The notes under the pieces were generated by a model. That model was given only the letters and a program-made list of their open reading frames with translations. It made no database searches and was not told where the DNA came from. A stretch of 24,524 nt of DNA from CAYONM01 sp964405325. GTDB lineage: Bacteria > Planctomycetota > UBA11346. Both the position numbers and the translations under genes were made by a program. The stretch lies in assembly GCA_964405325.1 (NCBI GenBank), contig CAYONM010000030.1:1-24524 (forward strand). Direction: 5' to 3'. This document shows positions 16,321 through 24,520 of this stretch, one piece after another (the first letter of the stretch is position 1; every line of letters starts with the position of its first letter).

Positions 16321-17541
16321 TCAATGCCGATGTTCGGCATTGATCGATGCTAGCAATGTCGGCTCACCCACTGGCAGCAGGCCATGGCGTTGCCAGAAAC
16401 GGATGCTGGCCCACAGCAGGCCACCGGCGGCGCCCAGGCCCATCAACAATTCCGGGATACTGAAGGGCGAACGGAAGCTGTTGATTTCAAAGGCCGGCAT
16501 GATGATCCAGCTCCAGTCCAGCCAATTGCCCACCAGCACTGCGCTGGCGATGAGCACCAGGGCCCAGGGTTTGGTGCGAACACGCTGACTCATCAGCCCC
16601 AAAAAGGGCAGCGGCCACCGCAACAGGGCATCGAAAATCAGCACCCAGCCGTAACCGTTCTGGGTCCGCATCACATACCAGTAGGTTTCTTCATCCAGGT
16701 TGGCGTAATAGATCAGCAGGTACTGGGAAAAACCGATGTAAGCGCAGAAGCAGCTCCAAGCCACCATCCAAGTCCCAACATCATGCACCGCTAATTCGTT
16801 GATGTGTTGCTTCAGCGGCCCGGCGCGCATCCAAACGATCAGCAGACACAACACACACAGGAAAACCTGCACCGCAGAAGCAAAACAGTAGACGCCCCAC
16901 ATGGTGCTGAACCAGTTGATGTGCAAAGCCAGCAGGCTGTCCCAGACGAAGAAAGTGAAAGTCGGTGCGAAGCCGATCAGATAAATGATGCTCCATTTAT
17001 GGTGCGCCTTGGCGATATCCTCGCCCTGGTCCTGAGCGAGGCTCAAACCGACCAATTTCCGCTGCAGAAAAATCCACAGCGCGAACCAGGCGGCATTGGT
17101 CACCAGGTAGCGCCACCACACCATGAAGCTGCCCTTGCTGCCGCCATGCACATGGAACAGGGCGCGATGGTCCTCGCCGCCCAGGGCGACCCAGTCGTAC
17201 AGATAGCCACTGCCAAACAAGGCGATGAACAGGAACAAACCGGCACCAATGGGCAGGCCGGCACTCAAGCCCTCCATCAGCCGACGCAACGGCTGCATCC
17301 AGACCGCACCGGTGATACTGTGCACCGCAATGTAGAACAAGGCGGCCAGGCCGATGAAGGTGGGAATCAGCATCGCCTGTAGCAGACCGACAAAGGCCTG
17401 CTCGGCCCCAGATGCCAACAGTGTGACAAAAAAAACCAGCACGCCCAGACCACCAGCGGCCAAGCCGCCCAAACCCAATATGGGCGCCTTGAATGCAGGA
17501 ACCGGCGGCAGGGAATCATAATGATGAACATGTGCACTCAC
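16321..17541 (-). CDS. actF: Alternative complex III subunit ActF (NrfD-like membrane protein)
   Basis: A 406-residue polytopic membrane protein with about ten hydrophobic segments, assigned to the quinol:electron-acceptor oxidoreductase membrane subunit ActF. FFVWDSLLALHINWFSTMWGVYCF and the ISLYLLIYYANLDEETYWYV-like stretch (read here as FSQYLLIYYANLDEETYWY) are characteristic. In known ACIII, ActF and ActC form the membrane core related to NrfD/PsrC. It begins with GTG at 17541, preceded by GGAG, 13 nt after the actD stop. In canonical clusters a cytochrome gene, actE, usually separates actD and actF; here there is no room for it. It ends against the convergent maeA gene, with no cytochrome oxidase genes following. 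Confidence 0.92.
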   Translation of the reverse strand: MSAHVHHYDSLPPVPAFKAPILGLGGLAAGGLGVLVFFVTLLASGAEQAFVGLLQAMLIPTFIGLAALFYIAVHSITGAVWMQPLRRLMEGLSAGLPIGAGLFLFIALFGSGYLYDWVALGGEDHRALFHVHGGSKGSFMVWWRYLVTNAAWFALWIFLQRKLVGLSLAQDQGEDIAKAHHKWSIIYLIGFAPTFTFFVWDSLLALHINWFSTMWGVYCFASAVQVFLCVLCLLIVWMRAGPLKQHINELAVHDVGTWMVAWSCFCAYIGFSQYLLIYYANLDEETYWYVMRTQNGYGWVLIFDALLRWPLPFLGLMSQRVRTKPWALVLIASAVLVGNWLDWSWIIMPAFEINSFRSPFSIPELLMGLGAAGGLLWASIRFWQRHGLLPVGEPTLLASINAEHRH

Positions 17542-17554
17542 GGATTACTCCAGA

Positions 17555-18130
17555 TCAGGCCGTGAAAGGATTGCCGATGGGTTTGTCGGGTTCCAACTGG
17601 TCGCTGGCGCAACGCTGAACATCGTCAGCCTGGTGCTGCTCAAAGAATTCCCGCAGACGCTGTTCGCTCCGCTCGCCCTCGATGGGAATCACCAGACAGA
17701 ACTGATCATCGGTCAGACGCTGGCGGATCACCCGGGTAACCGGATCGGGCATCAGTTTGCAGTACACCAACAACAGCAACAGCAGATTGGCAACACCACC
17801 AATCAACACACCAGTCTCGAAGGTGATCACCACATAGGCCGGCCAGGAATTGTACGACTTGCCAGAAATCAGGATCGGCCAGTCGATGGCCAACATCCAC
17901 CACTGCATGATGAAACCGAGAAATGCACCGAACAGCAGCAGGAAGAGCACCGGCCGACCCAGACGGGAACGCTGGATGCCGAGGGCATCAAAGGCGGCGT
18001 GCACCGGATAAGGCATGAAGCCCTCGTGCACCGTAGCCCAGCCTGCCTGCTTGCTAGCGCTGGCAGCGGCGACAAAGGCGTCGGGATCGGTGTAGAAACC
18101 GGCGACAAAGGGGGCCTTCACTTTAGCCAT
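17555..18130 (-). CDS. actD: Alternative complex III subunit ActD (DUF3341)
   Basis: A 191-residue membrane protein. The DUF3341 signature is clear: AGFYTDPDAFVAAAS near the start, then GFMPYPVHAAFDALGIQRS (37-55), two transmembrane helices (about 60-83 and 99-124), and a cytosolic or periplasmic tail. In known ACIII this subunit packs against the NrfD-like subunits. It has no heme motif. The ATG at 18130 overlaps the end of actC by 8 nt, with a strong GGAGG just upstream inside actC, so translation is coupled. Length is normal for the family. Confidence 0.93.
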   Translation of the reverse strand: MAKVKAPFVAGFYTDPDAFVAAASASKQAGWATVHEGFMPYPVHAAFDALGIQRSRLGRPVLFLLLFGAFLGFIMQWWMLAIDWPILISGKSYNSWPAYVVITFETGVLIGGVANLLLLLLVYCKLMPDPVTRVIRQRLTDDQFCLVIPIEGERSEQRLREFFEQHQADDVQRCASDQLEPDKPIGNPFTA

Positions 18131-19508
18131 CAGACACCTCCTCGCGCTTCTTGCCCAACGGATTCAGCAACATCGACTTCACCTCGGCGATGGCGATGGT
18201 GGGCCCGAGTTTGACGAACAGCAAGAACAGCAGGAAGAACCAACCGAAAGTGCCGAAAGTCACTAGCCATTCGAAGCTGGTACCGACAAAGTGGCTCCAG
18301 TTGGTCGGAATATGGTCCTGCTCTAAAGACAGCACAAAAATATTGAACCGCTCGAACCACATGCCGATGTTGACGAAGATCGCGATGATCCACATGCCGA
18401 TCAGGCTGCGTCTGACCTTTTTGGACCAGAAAAACTGCGGCGCCACCACGTTGCACAACATCATGGTCCAAAACACCCAGGCATGTTCACCCGCCAATCG
18501 GTAGAGGAACTGATGTCGCTCACCCCAGCTTTCTGAGAACCAGGCCGCAAAAAACTCCATCGCGTAGGCGTAACCAACAATCATACTGGTAGCGAGAATG
18601 ATCTTGTTACATATTTCCAGGTGATTGATGGTGATATATTTCTGCAGATTCAGCATACTGCGCATCGGCGCCAACAAGAACACCACCATACCAATACCGC
18701 CAAAAATCGCGCCTGCGACAAAATACGGCGGAAAGATGGTGGTGTGCCAGCCGGGCACTTTACTGACGGCGAAGTCGAAGCTAACAGTAGAATGCACACT
18801 TAAAACCAGTGGTGTTGCGATCCAGGCGAACTGGGCGTAGGCCCGCTCGTAGTGATTCCAATCCTTGGCGCCACCGCGCCAACCCATAGCCAACAAACCA
18901 TAGAACCAGCGTTGCCAACGCGCCTTGGCCTTGTCGCGGATGGTGGCCAAATCAGGGATCATACCCATATACCAGAACAGAATGGAAATGGTCGCGTAGG
19001 TGGTGATGGCAAACACATCCCACATCAATGGCGAGCGGAATTGCGGCCACAATTCGCGGCTGTTGGGATACGGAAACAACCAGAAATCCACCCAGGGTCG
19101 CCCGGTATGGAGCAGCGGAAACAAGCCCGCGCAGGCCACGGCAAAAATGGTCATCGCTTCGGCTGAGCGATTGACCGATGTGCGCCAGTTCTGCCGGAAC
19201 AGAAACAAAATCGCAGAAATCAACGTTCCGGCATGGCCAATACCGACCCAGAACACGAAGTTCGTGATATAGGTGCCCCAGCCAACCGAGTTGTTGATGC
19301 CCAGGATGCCGATGCCCTCGAACATCTGCACTGCGATGGTGAAGGCGAACAGACCGAAGGCCGCGATGGACGCCAGCACCGCCGCAATCCAGGCTGGATG
19401 CGGTTTATTGTAGATGGGCCGCAGCACATCCATGGTCACCTGCTGCGCGGTGATGGACTCGTGCAGCAGGGTTTCCGGATTCTCGTATTCGCTCAGGGCA
19501 GGTCGCAT
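18123..19508 (-). CDS. actC: Alternative complex III subunit ActC (NrfD-like quinol-binding membrane protein)
   Basis: A 461-residue NrfD/PsrC-family integral membrane protein with about ten helices (near 38-61, 83-104, 116-134, 163-182, 226-246, 261-280, 301-322, 342-360, 366-384, 414-433). Landmarks typical of ActC are WVGIGHAGTLISAILFLFRQNWR, LLHTGRPWVDFWLFPYPN and the NIGMWFERFNIFVLSL stretch. In characterised ACIII this subunit is placed next to the ActB iron-sulfur clusters and forms a quinol site. The start codon shares one base with the actB stop (TGATG), and GAGGAG precedes it, so the two are tightly coupled. Length and order match canonical act clusters. Confidence 0.95.
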   Translation of the reverse strand: MRPALSEYENPETLLHESITAQQVTMDVLRPIYNKPHPAWIAAVLASIAAFGLFAFTIAVQMFEGIGILGINNSVGWGTYITNFVFWVGIGHAGTLISAILFLFRQNWRTSVNRSAEAMTIFAVACAGLFPLLHTGRPWVDFWLFPYPNSRELWPQFRSPLMWDVFAITTYATISILFWYMGMIPDLATIRDKAKARWQRWFYGLLAMGWRGGAKDWNHYERAYAQFAWIATPLVLSVHSTVSFDFAVSKVPGWHTTIFPPYFVAGAIFGGIGMVVFLLAPMRSMLNLQKYITINHLEICNKIILATSMIVGYAYAMEFFAAWFSESWGERHQFLYRLAGEHAWVFWTMMLCNVVAPQFFWSKKVRRSLIGMWIIAIFVNIGMWFERFNIFVLSLEQDHIPTNWSHFVGTSFEWLVTFGTFGWFFLLFLLFVKLGPTIAIAEVKSMLLNPLGKKREEVSDG

Positions 19509-22500
19509 CAGCCGTGCTCCTCGGCGGCGTGCGCGTCGGGAACACGCTCATCGGCCAAAGCGGGCCGGTTGCGGACCTTGCGCAGATAAAGGATGGCGGG
19601 CCGGGTGTTGAGCATCTTGTCCAAAACCCGATAACCATGCTGATTGGCGGCGATGACCCGGCTGACAGCGCTGTCAGGGTCGGCGATATCGCCAAAGGTG
19701 ATGGCCTTGGTCGGGCAGGTGGCCGAGCAGGCCGACTGCATCATGCTTTCCGGCGCCTTCTGATTGCTCCGTTTCTCGTGCTCGCGGATCTTGCGCGTCC
19801 GAGACACGCAGAAACTGCACTTCTCCATAACCCCTTTGCTGCGCAGGGTGATCTCGGGATTGAGCATCATCTGCAAGGGCGCCTGCATCAGTTCGTGGCT
19901 GCCGGTGGTATTGGCCTCCACCAGCAGGTTCTTGGTGACGCGTGCCAGCGGATCACCAGAACCCTGTGGACCGAAACGCAGCTTGGAATATTCGTAGAAA
20001 TTGAAGCGCCGCACCTTGTAGGGACAGTTGTTGGCGCAGTAACGGGTACCGATGCAACGATTATAGACCTGGATATTCTGACCCTCGTCGTTGTGCATGG
20101 TCGCCATGGCCGGGCACACTTCCTCGCAGGGTGCGTGGCTGCAGTGCTGACAGAGCATGGGCTGGTGGATCACCTCCAGGAAACGGTCATCAGCGCCAGC
20201 ATAATGATAACCGGTACCTTCCACCTTTTCGCTCTCGCTCAGGCCACGATGTTTCTCCTCAGCGCTGAGCGCAGTCTGATAATACCGGTCGATGCGCATC
20301 CAGTGCATCTCTCGACCCAGACGCACCTCGTCGCGTCCGACCACCGGAATGTTGTTCTCGATCTGGCAGGCGACCACGCAGGCGTTGCAGCCATTGCAGG
20401 TGTTCATATCGATGGCCATACCCCAACGACGACCAGTGTTGACGTGGGTGCTGTCCCACAGACTCAAGTTGTGGCTGTCCACGGTCAAATCGGTACTGGT
20501 GGTACCGTCTTGCCACAGGGCGTGATGATGCGCGCGCATGTGGCCATCCGGGTCGACGCGATGGGATTCCAGCACGTCATCCAGGGCGATGTCGCGGCCA
20601 TCCATGTAATGATGGCCCTGGGTGCCAGCCAGCTCGTAACGCCAATCGCTCAGCTCGATCTGACAGGGCACGCCGAAGCGCTGGCCATCGCGAATCAAGC
20701 GATAGCCGTTGACCTGTTCATCATCGATACCGCCACCAGCAGCCACTGCACCAGCACCGCGCCGGCCATAACCACAGAACAATTCCACACAACCGGCAGC
20801 CATGCCGGCCTGGACCAGCACCGGCACCAGCACCGTGGTCTCGCCGACGATCAGCCGAACCACCGCGTCTTTGGGCAATTCCAGCTGGCGGGCGTCGGCA
20901 ATACTGACCGCCAGGTAGGTATCCCAGGTGATCTTGCTGACCGGATCGGGCAATTCCTGCAGAAAGGCGTTGTTGGCCTGCTCGCCCGGACCCAACATGC
21001 GAGCGCTGCTGAGCACCAGGCGCCACGCGCCCCCCTCGTCGCTGGGCAGGGCCGGCAGCTGCTGCAGGGCATCGGCCCGCAGTTGCAATGCCGCGGTCGT
21101 CTGCTGTGGCCGGCCGACCACGCCTGTGGTCAGGGCCGCACGCCAGGCAGCGCTGGCATCGCCAATCAGATCCAGGCTGGGATACAACTGCTGCTGAAAG
21201 GTCTGCTGGACAAAACCCTGCCAGCTCTGCACGCCAGCACCCGCTGCCAACCACAGCGCTTTGCGGCTGACCGCCGATTGTTGGCCACCGCCGCGCACCG
21301 GGCTCTGTTGTTGTGCCTCGGTGGCAAAGCCACCGGCCTTGGCGATGGCCATCAGGCTCTCTTCCAGCGGCCGGTTGTTCCACAGACGCTGCACCAGCGG
21401 CTGTTGCAGATAATAGAGGCCCTGACGTGGCTGGGCATCACCCCAGCTCTCCAGCTCGTGGCTGCTGGGCAGGAAAATATCCGCCTGCAAGGCGGTGTCG
21501 TGCAGGCGATCGCCAATCACGACCAGCATGCTGCCGTTTTCTGATTCTATCGCCGGCTTGCCCTGCAAGGCCCGCTGCAGCAAGGCTTGATCGGGAAAAT
21601 CGAACACCGGATCGACGCCAACCACAATCAGCACGCTGAATTCGCCAGCCGCCGCCTGTTGCAGCAGCGCGGTGGTGTCCCGCAGGCTGCCCATGGCTGC
21701 CACTGGCTCGGCCAATACGGTTTGCCCTTCATTGCCCAAAAGGCTGTTCAAGCAACCGGCTGCCAGATGCAGGGCCAGGCTGCCGCTGCCGCTATGTTCG
21801 GCACCGCCGACGTAGACCAGGCTGTGCTCGCCAGCGCGATGCACCGCCAGCAGACGCTGCGCGCAGGCGGTCAGCAGGTCCTGATCCAGAGCGGGATGTG
21901 GCTCCAAACGGCTGGGATCGCAGGTGGCCGCCCAGGGCTCGAAACCCGAGGGCACGGCGGCGCCCAACTCCGCGGCCAACCGTTGCACCAAGGCCCAGGC
22001 GAAGGGCATCAGCAGCTCGGGCGCAATGCGCCCGCGGATATCGGCACAGGTGCCGGTTTGTGAGAGCGTCGATTCGATACTGATCAGCTGACCCATCTCG
22101 ACCTGCTCGCCATGGCCCTGCAGCTTGCGCTGCCGGCCCAAGCCGGCCATCACCGCCAGATCCTCCTGTATCAGGTCTGAACCCAAGGTCAGCACCAAGG
22201 CCGCCTGCTCCGGCTGATAGACCGGCCGCGACGGCTCGCCAAACAAACGTCGGCGGGCTTCGATCACCTGATCCTCGTGATTCGGATGCCAGGCGGCGTG
22301 CACCAGGCGGTCGCCGAGCGTGGCTTGCCACTCGGCCAGCAGGCGCTGCCGCGAGGGCCCCTCCCATGGACCGGTCAACAGGCCCACCTTGCCGTCACCG
22401 ATGGCAGCACCGACGGCAGCATCCAGCTCATTCCAGCCCACCTGCTGCCAAACGCCATCCGTCTGCCGTCGGGGCCCGGCCTGGGCACGATCGGCATCGT

Positions 22501-22996
22501 ACACATCCAACAGGGTCGCCTGGCCGCGGGCATCCAGACCACCACGCGTCAGCGGACAGTCGGGATTGCCGCTCAACGCGATGGGCCGGCCATCGTAGCT
22601 GGTCGCCACCACAGCTCGCGGCCGGCCATCGACGCGCACCATGCCGGAGAAGCGGCGCGGCGTGCCGATGGTACTCCCTTCCGGCTGGTTCCGGTAGGGC
22701 ACCAGTACCTCGGGGGCACTATGCCAGCAACCAGTCAGGCCGAATACCGCGGCTGCGCCGGTCAGCTGCATAAAGCCGCGCCGACTCACCGGCGGCAACA
22801 GTGCCCGCAGATCGGCAGCTCGCTTGCTGGCCGGATCTGCCGCACCGGGTGGCCGGCTGATCTCACCGTTCTCGGTGATGCCATATTCATGTCGCAGGGC
22901 ATTCAAATGCGACTGCACCGCCTCATCGAACTCGTCCTTCCGACCGGGTACCGGGCCATCGAACTCGTCCAGACTTTTCCACTGAATCCGTGCCAT
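19508..22996 (-). CDS. actB: Alternative complex III subunit ActB (molybdopterin-family/iron-sulfur fusion)
   Basis: A 1162-residue fusion of a molybdopterin-oxidoreductase-like domain with a four-cluster ferredoxin-like domain, as in ActB. A Tat-type motif SRRGFMQLTG (71-80) precedes a hydrophobic stretch ending in the lipobox-like GLTGC (C90), so export and possible lipid anchoring are expected. VPYRNQPEG and LSGNPDCPLTRGGLDA resemble ActB. Cysteine groups are C867/870/873/877, C949/952/957/961, C981/987/991 with Thr984 replacing the second Cys (a likely [3Fe-4S] site), and C1060/1063/1090/1094. That gives three [4Fe-4S] plus one [3Fe-4S], as known for ACIII. ActB proteins carry no bound molybdenum cofactor in solved complexes. 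It heads the operon; no actA pentaheme gene precedes it. The ribosome site (GGGAAG) is modest. Confidence 0.95.
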   Translation of the reverse strand: MARIQWKSLDEFDGPVPGRKDEFDEAVQSHLNALRHEYGITENGEISRPPGAADPASKRAADLRALLPPVSRRGFMQLTGAAAVFGLTGCWHSAPEVLVPYRNQPEGSTIGTPRRFSGMVRVDGRPRAVVATSYDGRPIALSGNPDCPLTRGGLDARGQATLLDVYDADRAQAGPRRQTDGVWQQVGWNELDAAVGAAIGDGKVGLLTGPWEGPSRQRLLAEWQATLGDRLVHAAWHPNHEDQVIEARRRLFGEPSRPVYQPEQAALVLTLGSDLIQEDLAVMAGLGRQRKLQGHGEQVEMGQLISIESTLSQTGTCADIRGRIAPELLMPFAWALVQRLAAELGAAVPSGFEPWAATCDPSRLEPHPALDQDLLTACAQRLLAVHRAGEHSLVYVGGAEHSGSGSLALHLAAGCLNSLLGNEGQTVLAEPVAAMGSLRDTTALLQQAAAGEFSVLIVVGVDPVFDFPDQALLQRALQGKPAIESENGSMLVVIGDRLHDTALQADIFLPSSHELESWGDAQPRQGLYYLQQPLVQRLWNNRPLEESLMAIAKAGGFATEAQQQSPVRGGGQQSAVSRKALWLAAGAGVQSWQGFVQQTFQQQLYPSLDLIGDASAAWRAALTTGVVGRPQQTTAALQLRADALQQLPALPSDEGGAWRLVLSSARMLGPGEQANNAFLQELPDPVSKITWDTYLAVSIADARQLELPKDAVVRLIVGETTVLVPVLVQAGMAAGCVELFCGYGRRGAGAVAAGGGIDDEQVNGYRLIRDGQRFGVPCQIELSDWRYELAGTQGHHYMDGRDIALDDVLESHRVDPDGHMRAHHHALWQDGTTSTDLTVDSHNLSLWDSTHVNTGRRWGMAIDMNTCNGCNACVVACQIENNIPVVGRDEVRLGREMHWMRIDRYYQTALSAEEKHRGLSESEKVEGTGYHYAGADDRFLEVIHQPMLCQHCSHAPCEEVCPAMATMHNDEGQNIQVYNRCIGTRYCANNCPYKVRRFNFYEYSKLRFGPQGSGDPLARVTKNLLVEANTTGSHELMQAPLQMMLNPEITLRSKGVMEKCSFCVSRTRKIREHEKRSNQKAPESMMQSACSATCPTKAITFGDIADPDSAVSRVIAANQHGYRVLDKMLNTRPAILYLRKVRNRPALADERVPDAHAAEEHG

Positions 22997-23008
22997 ATTA
23001 CGGGCTTC

Positions 23009-23049
23009 CCATCTCGCTCACTCACTGGTGCCATCTCGCTGTCAGCGAG
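23009..23049 (-). promoter_or_regulatory. Repeat and palindrome upstream of actB, possible operator
   Basis: CCATCTCGCT occurs twice (23009-23018 and 23031-23040) with starts 22 nt apart, close to two helical turns. The second copy runs into a perfect 15-nt palindrome, CTCGCTG-T-CAGCGAG (23035-23049). The group lies 13-53 nt before the actB start, where a repressor or activator could act. The neighbouring IclR-type regulator is a candidate binder, by position only. Confidence 0.4.
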
Positions 23050-23140
23050 GGGCTTACGAGAGATCGGACGGTAGACCGCACCACTAGACCCGCAACGAGG
23101 AGCACCAGACACACTTAACATCGGCAACATCGGCGGCTTC

Positions 23141-23174
23141 GCCCCCTCGCGACCTCCGTCGCACCCACCAGCCG
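23141..23174 (+). repeat. 34-bp dispersed repeat, copy A
   Basis: This segment matches 24487-24520 at 32 of 34 positions in the same orientation (shared core GCCCCCTCGCGAC, then TCCGTCGCACCC). It lies in the 254-nt gap between the IclR-type gene and actB, where no gene is supported. Both copies are intergenic, as expected for a dispersed extragenic repeat. Confidence 0.6.
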
Positions 23175-23250
23175 CCTGCCAGACTCCGGACCCTCGATCC
23201 GCCGTCACGACCGGCTTGCTGCGCGAACGCTTGAGGGAGAAAAGCCACCG

Positions 23251-23979
23251 TCACTCGAACCCCAAACGCCGGGACAGATCCGCGGCGATGGTCACCAGCA
23301 GGCGACCGATGCGCTGACAACGGTCGTCGTCGGCTTGATGAAGACCGACTGCAAGCGCCGCCACCACGCGCTGCCGACGGTCGCGAATGGGCGCGCCCAG
23401 GCGCTGCACCGCGGCGCCATGCTGTTGCCAACACCAACCCTGCTCGCATAAATCACGTCGCGCCTGAGCAACCTGGGCCAGCAGGGCTTCATCCGGACGC
23501 TCAGCACGCAACAGACGCTGGTATTCGGCTTCCGGCAGGTCCAACAAAACACACCAACTCCAGGGATGCGTAAAAAAGGTATAGCGGATAGATCCTACCG
23601 GCCGCATCAGCGGTCCTTCGGCGTGGTTCTGCTTGGCCACGGTGCGCATGCCAGCGCCATCGCGCACCACCACCAAGGCCGTACCCTGTACATCGGCGGC
23701 GAGATCCGGCAGCACCATGGCCGCATCGCAATCTTCCAACTGCTGTCGGATACCGCGAACCGGCACGTGCTGGTCCAGATAGTAGCGGCCGTCCCGCGCC
23801 GTCTTCACCACATAGCCATGGGCAATCAGAACCTGCAGCAGGCGGCTGAGCACCGGCTTACTGAGGCCAAAACGCTCAAGCAGGTCGGTAAACCGCAGGC
23901 CATCCGGCCGATCGGCCAGTTCCGCCAGAATGCGAAGGCCACGATCCAGAGCGGGAACCGGCGAACGAGAGACGCTCAT
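23251..23979 (-). CDS. IclR-family transcriptional regulator
   Basis: A 242-residue regulator. The N-terminal winged helix-turn-helix reads ALDRGLRILAELAD, then FTDLLERFGLSKPVLSRLLQ as the HTH, then LIAHGYVVKTARDGRYYL as the wing (about residues 10-67). The C-terminal effector domain is recognisable but divergent: a WCWQQHGAAVQRLGAPIRD segment and VVAALAVGL correspond to the usual ligand-pocket end. The effector cannot be predicted. The ATG at 23979 fits the family start, although the ribosome site is weak; the frame is open 14 codons further. It is divergent from the lipoprotein gene (87 nt) and lies upstream of actB on the same strand with a 254-nt gap, so it is probably a separate transcription unit that could control either neighbour. 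Confidence 0.85.
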   Translation of the reverse strand: MSVSRSPVPALDRGLRILAELADRPDGLRFTDLLERFGLSKPVLSRLLQVLIAHGYVVKTARDGRYYLDQHVPVRGIRQQLEDCDAAMVLPDLAADVQGTALVVVRDGAGMRTVAKQNHAEGPLMRPVGSIRYTFFTHPWSWCVLLDLPEAEYQRLLRAERPDEALLAQVAQARRDLCEQGWCWQQHGAAVQRLGAPIRDRRQRVVAALAVGLHQADDDRCQRIGRLLVTIAADLSRRLGFE

Positions 23980-24066
23980 CACGGCATCAGACCGCCATGA
24001 CGGCCGGGAATCCAGCTCCAAGGCCGGTGGCTTGCCCTCGCCAGCCTGTTCGGAAAGCTGCCGAGT

Positions 24067-24420
24067 ATGCGTACCATTCTCTTGCTCTGCCTCCTGAGTC
24101 TGATCGCCTGCGGTCGGCGTGGTCCCGAATCACAACAGATTCCGCGCGGCCAGGCGCTGCGCTGGAACGAACCCATGCAGGGTGAGGTAGTCAAGGTCTG
24201 GGACGGCCTGCATCACAGTCGCGATCCGCACGTCACGCATCTGCTTGAGGTGCGGATCGAGGAAGGTCCGGAATCCTTCCAAGGTCAGGTGATCTGCTTT
24301 CCCTACGACGAATGGAGCTGCGGCAAGCCGCCACCGCGCGAGGGCAGCACGACCGTCTTCATGCCCAGCGCCTGGCTGGCGGTGAAACCGGAGTCCATGG
24401 GGAGGCCGCGGTATCGGTAG
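24067..24420 (+). CDS. Small predicted lipoprotein of unknown function
   Basis: A 117-residue protein whose start MRTILLLCLLSLIACGRRG is a clear lipoprotein signal peptide; the lipobox is SLIAC with C15 as the lipidated residue. The mature part is short and soluble: VVKVWDGLHHSRDPHVTHLLEV, EGPESFQGQVICFPYDEWSCGKPP, and an end in a VFMPSAWLAV strand. The VVKVWDG motif brings OB-fold nuclease-like proteins to mind, but the protein is too short and I see no catalytic set, so I assign no function. The start has a weak GGAAAG site upstream. It is divergent from the IclR-type gene. Confidence 0.75.
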   Translation: MRTILLLCLLSLIACGRRGPESQQIPRGQALRWNEPMQGEVVKVWDGLHHSRDPHVTHLLEVRIEEGPESFQGQVICFPYDEWSCGKPPPREGSTTVFMPSAWLAVKPESMGRPRYR

Positions 24421-24474
24421 CCGGTTTTCGGGACATAATACCCAGGAATAGCTGGCAATCCTGACGGCACCATC

Positions 24475-24493
24475 AGAGGGGGCGCTGCCCCCT
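24475..24493. repeat. Strong GC hairpin after the lipoprotein gene
   Basis: GAGGGGGC and its perfect complement flank a 3-nt loop (GCT). It lies 55 nt after the lipoprotein stop and overlaps the left edge of repeat copy B. There is no T-run, so termination is only possible, not shown. Confidence 0.45.
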
Positions 24494-24520
24494 CGCGACG
24501 TCCGTCGCACCCGCCAGCCG
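24487..24520 (+). repeat. 34-bp dispersed repeat, copy B
   Basis: Second copy of the repeat at 23141-23174 (two mismatches, same orientation), close to the right edge of the window, so any extension beyond 24524 cannot be judged. The two copies bracket the IclR-type regulator and the lipoprotein gene. Confidence 0.6.

Noticed and set aside
19514..21544. A 676-codon plus-strand open frame opposite actB
   Set aside because: It is antisense to the iron-sulfur half of ActB, has no recognisable domain and no promoter or ribosome site that I can support.
19508..22996. Reading actB as a formate dehydrogenase or other molybdenum enzyme
   Set aside because: The order actB-actC-actD-actF, the DUF3341 partner and the Thr in the third cysteine group identify ACIII; these ActB proteins do not hold molybdopterin.
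22903..23208. A 101-codon minus-strand frame overlapping the actB start
   Set aside because: It overlaps actB in another frame, and its Gly/Arg-rich start is the translation of the 34-bp repeat.
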